From: CADCVW01 sp964251385
GTDB taxonomy: Bacteria; Pseudomonadota; Alphaproteobacteria; Sphingomonadales; Sphingomonadaceae
Direction: 5' to 3'
Length of the DNA stretch: 64,000 nucleotides
Assembly: GCA_964251385.1 (NCBI GenBank)
Contig: CAXUJK010000001.1
Span: forward strand, 1 to 64,000
Shown in pieces: positions 58,421-64,000 of the stretch. Below the pieces are notes generated by a model. The model saw only the letters and a list, made by a program, of their open reading frames with translations. It was not told the DNA's origin and searched no databases. Position 1 is the first letter of the stretch. Each line of letters opens with the position of its first letter. The position numbers and the translations under genes were made by a program.

Positions 58421-61252
58421 ATGCGCTTGAAGACTCTCGTCCTGTGTTCGTCCTCGGTGGCGATGCTGACGTTCGCCGCGCCCGCATGGGCACAGGGGAC
58501 GCCGCAGACCGGCCCCGTCGATACCGATCCCGTACGGACCGAGAGCATCCCCAACGATCCCGACGCCGCCGCGCCGCAGCAGGAAGGATCCGTCGAGGGC
58601 GAGGGCGAGGAGATCGTCGTCACGGGTCTTCGCCGAAGCCTGCAGTCGGCGCAATCGCTCAAGCGCAACTCCGACCAGATCGTCGATGCCATCGTCGCCG
58701 AGGACATCGGCAAGCTGCCGGACATCACGGCGTCCGCGGCGCTGGCACGACTGCCCGGCATCCAGGTCGGCCGCATCGCGGGCGAGGCGGCGGACGTCCG
58801 GGTTCGCGGTCTTCCCGACGTCAGCACGACCTACAACGGGCGCGAGATCTTCACCCGCAACGACCGCAATGTCGCGATCCAGGATTTTCCGGCCGGCACC
58901 GTCGCCGCGCTGGAGGTCTACAAGGCCGGTTCGGCCAACCTGATCGAAGGCGGCATCGGCGGCCAGGTCAACGTGCGTTCGCGCCGCCCCTTCGACTTCA
59001 AGGAACTCGAGATCTCGGGACAGCTCAACCTCGTGAAGTTCGAACAGTCCAAGGACGTCGAATGGAACGGCAATTTGCTCGTCAGCAATCGGTGGGACAT
59101 CGGCGACGGCGGCGAGATCGGGCTGCTCGTCAACGGGGCGCTCACCAACATCGACTTTCTCGATTCCACCCGCGAACAGGCGCGCTTCATCGAGGAAGGC
59201 ATCGAGGTCGCGGGATCGCCGGGCACCTTCCGTCGTGCTGATGGGGATCGGGGCGAGCGGGGCCGGGCCACCAATATCCGCTTTCCGGATGCAAGCGGGC
59301 TCTTCTATGGCCGTGGCGACCGCTATCGCCCCTCGCTCAACGCCGCGTTGCAGTACAAGCCCAACGACGATCTGCAATTCTACCTGGACGCGCTTTGGCA
59401 AGGGTACCGGGGCAGGGACAGCAACTACTTTCAGCTCGTTCCCGCGTTCGGCGACGGGCGCTTCACCAATGTTCGGCTTCGCGAAGGCAGCACGACCCTC
59501 GTCGACAGCCTGACCTCGATGGGCAGCGCTACGTCGAACGGGCGTAACGAGTTCCTCGACAGCCGGACGGACACGTTCCAGTTCGGCGGCGGCGCTACGT
59601 ACGATCTGGGCGCGGTCCGCTTGTCGGGCGACGTCGCGTATACCGATTCCACCTTCAAGGAAGACCAGATCAATCTCGACTACGAGTTCAGGCGATCGCC
59701 GGTGACGAACTTCGTCTTCAACAGCGATCGGGGCGAAGGCGGCGCGTCGTTCGATTACATCGACTTCGATGCGACCGACCCGGCCAATTACCAGGTGATC
59801 GGGTTCTTCGAGCGCAAGCTCGAGCAGAAAGGCAAGGACCTCCAGGCGCGCGCGGATTTGGAGTACGACACGGGGTTCACCAACCTGCCCAAGCTGCAGT
59901 TCGGCGTGCGTTACAACGATCGAGATGCCAGCTCTCGTAGAGGCGACTACTTCACCAACACACGTGGCCGCAACATTGGCTACGAGGCCTTCGGGATCCC
60001 GGTCATCCAGCGGGAACGCGGCTTCGCCTACGACAACTACCAACCCGAGACGGGCTTCGTCGGGGTGAACTTCGACGATCTGTACGGTGACATCGAGAGG
60101 ATCCGGACCTTCGTCGGCACACCGACGACCGATCCCGGCTTCGACCCTGCTCAGATCTTCGATGCCAACGAGAAGACATCGGCGGCATACGCCCAACTCC
60201 GGTACGAATTCGACGCGGGTTTTCCGATCGACGGCCTGATCGGATTGCGCGCCGTCCGGACGAAGATCGACGTGACCGGCTTCACGCGTGATCCGGCCAC
60301 CAACACGTTCTCGCCCGTGACGGCAGGCAAAAGCTTTACCGACTTTCTGCCCAACGCAAGCGCGAGGTTCGAGTTCAAGCCCGGCCTTCAACTGCGTCTC
60401 GCCTACACGCAGACGCGGACGCGCGCGAACTTCGGCGATTTCAACCCGGGGACGAACTTCGACAACCCGCCCAATGACCAGTTCTGTAGCGTGCCGGCGA
60501 ACCGCACGAATCCCGAGAACGCCGAGCGATGCGCCACCAACGCGCGCGGCGGCAATCCGAGCTTGGAACCGCTGAATTCGACGAACTACGACGCGACTCT
60601 GGAGTACTACTTCTCGCGTACGGGTTCGCTGACGTTCGCCGCGTTCCGACGGGACGTCAGGGGGTTCATCTTCTCGGAAACGCGTGTTGTGGCGGATCCG
60701 ACTTTCAGCTTCGTCAGGTTGACCACGCCCTTCAACGCGGGTGCCGGCCGAATCCAGGGGATCGAGGCGGGCTTCACCTCATTCCTCGACTTCGAATCGC
60801 TCCCCGACTTCGCCAAGGGTTTCGGCATTCAGGCCAATTACACCTACCTCGACGCGTCGACCTCGCTCGGGCAGAACTTCCGTACCGTGCTGCCGGGGCA
60901 GCAGGATTTCCCCAACATCTCCAAACATGCCTACAACGTCGTCGGCATCTACGAGCGCTACAAATTCTCCGCGCGACTGGCGTACAACTACCGTTCGCAG
61001 TTCGTCATCGAGTACATCGGGGACAATGGCTTCCCGTCTCCGATCCGGCAGGCAGGCCTCGGCACACTGGACTTCTCGACCTCCTACACGCCTTTCGAAA
61101 ACCTGACGATCGCGTTCGACGCGCTCAACCTCCTCGCCGGGTCGCAGCCGGTCAAGACGTACCGCGCGATCAACACCGAAGGCGACTCCTATCGGTTCCA
61201 GACGCGCTACCTGGAGCGCGTCTACTCGCTGGGCATTCGCTTCCGCTACTAA
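58421..61252 (+). CDS. TonB-dependent receptor
   Basis: A 943-residue outer-membrane beta-barrel transporter. Signal peptide (MRLKTLVLCSSSVAMLTFAAPAWAQ), TonB-box-like EEIVVTGLRRSLQSAQSLKR, plug domain (VDAIVAEDIGKLPDITASAALARLPGIQVGR), then the barrel, ending in the typical aromatic terminal strand (YSLGIRFRY). This is the subgroup of sphingomonad receptors that import oligosaccharides. GH43 and galM genes follow, so arabino- or xylo-oligosaccharides are the likely cargo, by context. A GGGGAG Shine-Dalgarno precedes the ATG at 58421. Confidence 0.93.
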   Translation: MRLKTLVLCSSSVAMLTFAAPAWAQGTPQTGPVDTDPVRTESIPNDPDAAAPQQEGSVEGEGEEIVVTGLRRSLQSAQSLKRNSDQIVDAIVAEDIGKLPDITASAALARLPGIQVGRIAGEAADVRVRGLPDVSTTYNGREIFTRNDRNVAIQDFPAGTVAALEVYKAGSANLIEGGIGGQVNVRSRRPFDFKELEISGQLNLVKFEQSKDVEWNGNLLVSNRWDIGDGGEIGLLVNGALTNIDFLDSTREQARFIEEGIEVAGSPGTFRRADGDRGERGRATNIRFPDASGLFYGRGDRYRPSLNAALQYKPNDDLQFYLDALWQGYRGRDSNYFQLVPAFGDGRFTNVRLREGSTTLVDSLTSMGSATSNGRNEFLDSRTDTFQFGGGATYDLGAVRLSGDVAYTDSTFKEDQINLDYEFRRSPVTNFVFNSDRGEGGASFDYIDFDATDPANYQVIGFFERKLEQKGKDLQARADLEYDTGFTNLPKLQFGVRYNDRDASSRRGDYFTNTRGRNIGYEAFGIPVIQRERGFAYDNYQPETGFVGVNFDDLYGDIERIRTFVGTPTTDPGFDPAQIFDANEKTSAAYAQLRYEFDAGFPIDGLIGLRAVRTKIDVTGFTRDPATNTFSPVTAGKSFTDFLPNASARFEFKPGLQLRLAYTQTRTRANFGDFNPGTNFDNPPNDQFCSVPANRTNPENAERCATNARGGNPSLEPLNSTNYDATLEYYFSRTGSLTFAAFRRDVRGFIFSETRVVADPTFSFVRLTTPFNAGAGRIQGIEAGFTSFLDFESLPDFAKGFGIQANYTYLDASTSLGQNFRTVLPGQQDFPNISKHAYNVVGIYERYKFSARLAYNYRSQFVIEYIGDNGFPSPIRQAGLGTLDFSTSYTPFENLTIAFDALNLLAGSQPVKTYRAINTEGDSYRFQTRYLERVYSLGIRFRY

Positions 61253-61259
61253 CCGGAGG

Positions 61260-61283
61260 GGCGGGGTTTACGGTCGCCCCGCC
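61260..61283. terminator. Hairpin in convergent TonB receptor/GH43 region
   Basis: GGCGGGG and CCCCGCC form a seven-bp stem with a 10-base loop, spanning the GH43 stop codon. No T-tract follows on either strand, so it is only a candidate terminator. Confidence 0.3.
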
Positions 61284-62344
61284 GCCTTCTTCACGATCGG
61301 GGCAGCCTTTGGCCGCAGGCTCGGTCCGACCAGCGGTTTGGCACCTTCGAAGCCGAGCGGTGCCACGTACAGATGGCGTTCGTTCTTGGCCGGGCGGCAT
61401 CCGGAATTCGCGGCCCACGCGTGAAAGGCGATGAAGCTGCGCGATCCGGCCTTGAACACCGTCGGGTGGCCTGGACCGCTGAGGCATCCCGGCTTCCCAT
61501 AATAGCTTCGCAGCCAGGGGTTCTCGGCCGCATCGGTGCACGGCCCCATCGGCCCGGTGCACGACGCGTAGCCGGTGCCGTAGTTGGACAGGCGCTGGTC
61601 CGCCTCCCAACCGAAATGATTGCCCGAAAAGAACATCGTGTAGCCGCCCGCGTGCCGCACCATCGAAGGCGACTCGACCACGCGCCACTCCCAATGCGTA
61701 TCGTTCTTGAGGATCGCGGTCGCCGTGCCCTCGAGCCGCAGCCCGTCGGCCGAGAGCCGTTGCGCCCAGATCTGCGAGGCTTTCAGGAAGCGCGGATTGT
61801 TGCCGTCGTTCTTGTAGTAGAGATAGAGCTTGCCGTCGGTGTCGCGGAACGGATGCGCGTCAATCGTGCCGCCGAGCGCGGGCTGGCACACCAGAGGCTC
61901 GGTCGCCGCGCTCACGAACGGGCCGATCGGTTCGGCGCTGGTGGCGACGCCGATGCATTGCACGTCGAGCTTGCGATGCGGCGCGCTGAAATAGAGGACA
62001 TAGCCGGCATCGGTGGCGAGCACCTCGGGTGCCCAGGTGAAGCCCGACTTGGCCCAGGCCGGCAGCGTCGGCATCGCGTCGTAAAGCTGCTTCGGGTTCT
62101 TTTCGTCCTTGACCATTCGCCACGTCACGAGATCGGTCGACGCCGCCATCGGCACGTTCCTGCCGGCGCTCGTGGTCGAATAGCCCAGGAAGTGCTTGCC
62201 GACCTGAAGCACGAACGGATCCGGAAAATTCTCCTGCAACACTGGTACGAACAGATCGCCCGGTTCGGCCGCCGAAGCCGGTGCGGCGGCAAGACCGGCA
62301 ACGCAGGCCGCCAGTCCCAATGCATTCCGAGGGAAGCTGAACAT
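61268..62344 (-). CDS. Glycoside hydrolase family 43 protein (secreted)
   Basis: A 358-residue five-bladed beta-propeller hydrolase with a signal peptide (MFSFPRNALGLAACVAGLAAAPASA). The three GH43 catalytic acids are in place: Asp42 in NFPDPFVL, Asp162 in TIDAHPF and Glu224 in VVESPSMV. GSTTSAGRN-type sugar-binding elements and FTWAPEVLATDAGYVLYFSAPH are family-typical. Likely an arabinofuranosidase, arabinanase or beta-xylosidase acting on short arabino- or xylo-oligosaccharides in the periplasm. I chose the ATG at 62344. Convergent with the receptor gene and divergent from galM. Confidence 0.88.
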   Translation of the reverse strand: MFSFPRNALGLAACVAGLAAAPASAAEPGDLFVPVLQENFPDPFVLQVGKHFLGYSTTSAGRNVPMAASTDLVTWRMVKDEKNPKQLYDAMPTLPAWAKSGFTWAPEVLATDAGYVLYFSAPHRKLDVQCIGVATSAEPIGPFVSAATEPLVCQPALGGTIDAHPFRDTDGKLYLYYKNDGNNPRFLKASQIWAQRLSADGLRLEGTATAILKNDTHWEWRVVESPSMVRHAGGYTMFFSGNHFGWEADQRLSNYGTGYASCTGPMGPCTDAAENPWLRSYYGKPGCLSGPGHPTVFKAGSRSFIAFHAWAANSGCRPAKNERHLYVAPLGFEGAKPLVGPSLRPKAAPIVKKAAGRP

Positions 62345-62463
62345 TAAGAAACTCCACTGTTTCCATTGGCGGCGACGTTGTTGTCCGTTGTACCGGTCAC
62401 CCACTTATCATATCAATCGCGCGAACGATGGAGCCGGTCAACGGGCCCGCGACGGGTAATGGG

Positions 62464-63591
62464 ATGCGCGGCACCATAGTGGGAGCGATGGCCTTGGCAG
62501 CGACGATCGCACAGCCTGCGGGAGCAGCCGTCTCCCGCACCCCATTCGGCGTCTTGCCCGACGGAACGCGGGTCGAGGCGATCACGCTGACCAACGCGCG
62601 CGGCCTGAAGGCGACGGTCATCACCTACGGCGCGGCGCTCCAGTCGATGATGGTCCGGGGTCGCGACGGCAGCGTCGCGGACGTGACGCTCGGCTACCCC
62701 ACGCTTGACGGCTACCTGGCTAAATCCGAATATTTCGGCGCAACGGTCGGCCGCGTCGCCAACCGCATCGCGCAGGGCCGGTTCGTGCTCGACGGGCGAA
62801 CGTACCAGACGCCCGTCAACAACGGGGTGAACGCGCTGCATGGCGGGACCAAGGGTTTCGACAAGAACGTTTGGCATGTCGTGGCGGTTCAGGACGGCGC
62901 GCGGCCGGGCGTCACGCTCGGGCTCGTCAGCCCCGACGGCGATCAGGGCTACCCGGGCACGCTGACCGTGCAGGCCGAATACGTGCTCGAACCCGACGCG
63001 ATCTCGGTCGAATACACCGCGACGACCGATCGCCCGACCGTCGTCAACCTGTCCAACCACGCCTATTGGAACTTGGCGGGCGAGGGGGCCCCCGAAGGCG
63101 CGATGGGGCATGTGCTCACCATCCCTGCCGACTTCTACTTAGCCACCGACTCCGGCGCGATCCCGACTGGCGCGTTCCAGCCGGTCGGAGGCACGGTGTT
63201 CGACTTCCGGCGTCCGACGTCGGTCGGCGCGCGCGTCCGCACCGCGGGCGATCCGCAGATCCTCTACGGCAAGGGGTATGATCACAACTGGGTCGTCGGG
63301 CGCGCCGTGTCGCGAACCCCCCGCCTGCTCGCGCGCGTCGCCGAACCGGGTTCGGGCCGCGTGCTCGAAGTGCTGTCGAACCAGCCGGGCATTCAGTTCT
63401 ATTCGGGCAATTTCCTCGATGCCACCGTCGTCGGCAAGTCGGGCCGCCTGTACCGCCAGGGCGACGCGGTGGTGCTGGAGCCGCAGATGTTTCCGGACAC
63501 GCCAAACCGGCCCGAGTTCGGGTCGGTGCGGCTCGATCCCGGCCAGACCTACCGCAACCTGATCGTCTTCCGCTTCTCGACCGCGCGCTGA
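62464..63591 (+). CDS. Aldose 1-epimerase (mutarotase), secreted
   Basis: Interconverts alpha and beta anomers of aldoses. From the ATG at 62464, a signal peptide (MRGTIVGAMALAATIAQPAGAA) precedes the beta-sandwich; an upstream ATG at 62428 is also possible. Catalytic elements: NGVNALHGGTKGFDKNVW and NLSNHAYWNLAG (His), KGYDHNWVV (Asp), and VLEPQMFPDTPN (Glu). Periplasmic location fits processing of sugars released by the GH43 enzyme. The divergent spacer to GH43 (62345-62463) probably holds both promoters. Confidence 0.93.
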   Translation: MRGTIVGAMALAATIAQPAGAAVSRTPFGVLPDGTRVEAITLTNARGLKATVITYGAALQSMMVRGRDGSVADVTLGYPTLDGYLAKSEYFGATVGRVANRIAQGRFVLDGRTYQTPVNNGVNALHGGTKGFDKNVWHVVAVQDGARPGVTLGLVSPDGDQGYPGTLTVQAEYVLEPDAISVEYTATTDRPTVVNLSNHAYWNLAGEGAPEGAMGHVLTIPADFYLATDSGAIPTGAFQPVGGTVFDFRRPTSVGARVRTAGDPQILYGKGYDHNWVVGRAVSRTPRLLARVAEPGSGRVLEVLSNQPGIQFYSGNFLDATVVGKSGRLYRQGDAVVLEPQMFPDTPNRPEFGSVRLDPGQTYRNLIVFRFSTAR

Positions 63592-63602
63592 CGGGACCTG
63601 TC

Positions 63603-63618
63603 GAGCTTCGACGAGCTC
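63603..63618. repeat. Small inverted repeat after galM
   Basis: GAGCT-TCGACG-AGCTC lies between the galM stop (63591) and the regulator stop (63648), in a convergent gap. It may terminate transcription or be the remnant of a sphingomonad intergenic repeat. Confidence 0.3.
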
Positions 63619-63647
63619 AGCCACGTCGGTGTCGGGCGCTCCGGGTA

Positions 63648-64000
63648 CTACCCCGCCCGTTCCGCATCCGAGATCAGCACCGTCACGTCGTCGATGATCG
63701 CCGCCATCGCCGCGTAGGCGTCCGCGGCATGGCCCGCTTCGATTGCGGTCAGGACGGCGCGATGCGCGGGCAGGCTGGCCGTCCTGCCGACGAAGCGGTT
63801 GGTGAAGCGGATGGAGGTGCGCAGCGCGGTCGCCACGACATCCTGAAACTGGACGTAGAACGGGTTGGCCGACGCGCGCAGCACGGCCATGTGGAACGCG
63901 ATGTCGGCGTCGAGCGGATCGTCCGCCCCGGTCTCCGCCGCTTCCATCCGCGCGTACCCCGCCGCGATCGCCTGGACGGCCGCGGCGTCGACGGCGCGCG
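63648..64000 (-). CDS. FCD-domain (GntR/FadR-type) transcriptional regulator, C-terminal part
   Basis: The frame runs off the right edge; the first visible residues are RAVDAAAVQAIAAGYARMEAAETG. The FCD ligand domain is recognisable: DPLDADIAFHMAVLRASANPFYVQFQDVV, with the Asp and His that bind metal, then HRAVLTAIEAGHAADAYAAMAAIIDD. The winged-helix N-terminus lies outside. By position next to the GH43/galM group it probably controls sugar uptake and use, but this is inferred. Confidence 0.82.
   Translation of the reverse strand, partial: RAVDAAAVQAIAAGYARMEAAETGADDPLDADIAFHMAVLRASANPFYVQFQDVVATALRTSIRFTNRFVGRTASLPAHRAVLTAIEAGHAADAYAAMAAIIDDVTVLISDAERAG

Overview
The window looks like chromosomal DNA of a high-GC alphaproteobacterium, most likely Sphingomonadales (Sphingomonas or a close relative). 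The grounds are: the yqeY-dnaG-rpoD and eno-ftsB-pdhA-pdhB blocks, a DUF4170 protein, a large TonB-dependent receptor beside sugar enzymes, a probable EcfG-type stress promoter, and palindromic intergenic repeats of the kind common in sphingomonads. Nothing points to a prophage, plasmid, insertion sequence, CRISPR array or rRNA operon. No gene-free stretch exceeds about 220 bases.

Layout. 1-4.7 kb: the 3' end of secA, a secreted 3D-domain protein, tRNA-Asn, NAD kinase and a divergent EAL phosphodiesterase. 4.7-10.6 kb: mfd with sdhE, then recG, with a REP-like pair between sdhE and recG. 10.6-18 kb: a secreted cysteine-protease-like protein, tyrS, a DOMON/NamZ pair, a MoxR/CoxE-like pair, an unknown family, and a JAMM-domain gene coupled to a small secreted protein. 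18-28.4 kb: yqeY-dnaG-rpoD on the minus strand; carA, a low-GC lipoprotein gene and carB on the plus strand; then greA. 28.4-31.3 kb: DUF4170 with a solitary MlaC-like protein, then a four-gene envelope-stress operon (DUF883-like, YqjE/holin-like, DUF3618-like, LEA-like) behind a candidate EcfG promoter. 31.4-35.5 kb: eno, an FtsB-like gene, pdhA and pdhB.

35.5-43.6 kb: an orphan TadE/TadE/TadG group, a squalene-synthase-like protein, an EF-hand protein, a BLUF photoreceptor overlapping trmFO, and two small membrane proteins beside a GbsR/MarR-type regulator with matching palindromes. 43.7-52 kb: gyrA, a small membrane protein, an SDR-yaaA pair, a TPR protein and a histidine-kinase-like protein with a degenerate ATPase domain. 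52-58.2 kb: a CAT-anticodon tRNA, an ABC exporter with an AttH/CrtC-like secreted protein, a frameshifted GNAT gene, tRNA-Pro and an AI-2E family permease. 58.4-64 kb: the start of a carbohydrate-use locus (TonB-dependent receptor, GH43, aldose 1-epimerase, FCD-type regulator running off the edge).

Most genes are housekeeping. The observations most worth a second look are: a 101-bp palindromic repeat inside carA that is translated as part of the protein; the low-GC lipoprotein gene coupled between carA and carB; the JAMM/secreted-protein pair; a C10 homopolymer inside tadG; a 20-bp tandem duplication that frameshifts the GNAT gene; and the self-contained GbsR-like regulon. All functional calls come from reading motifs; no database search was run.
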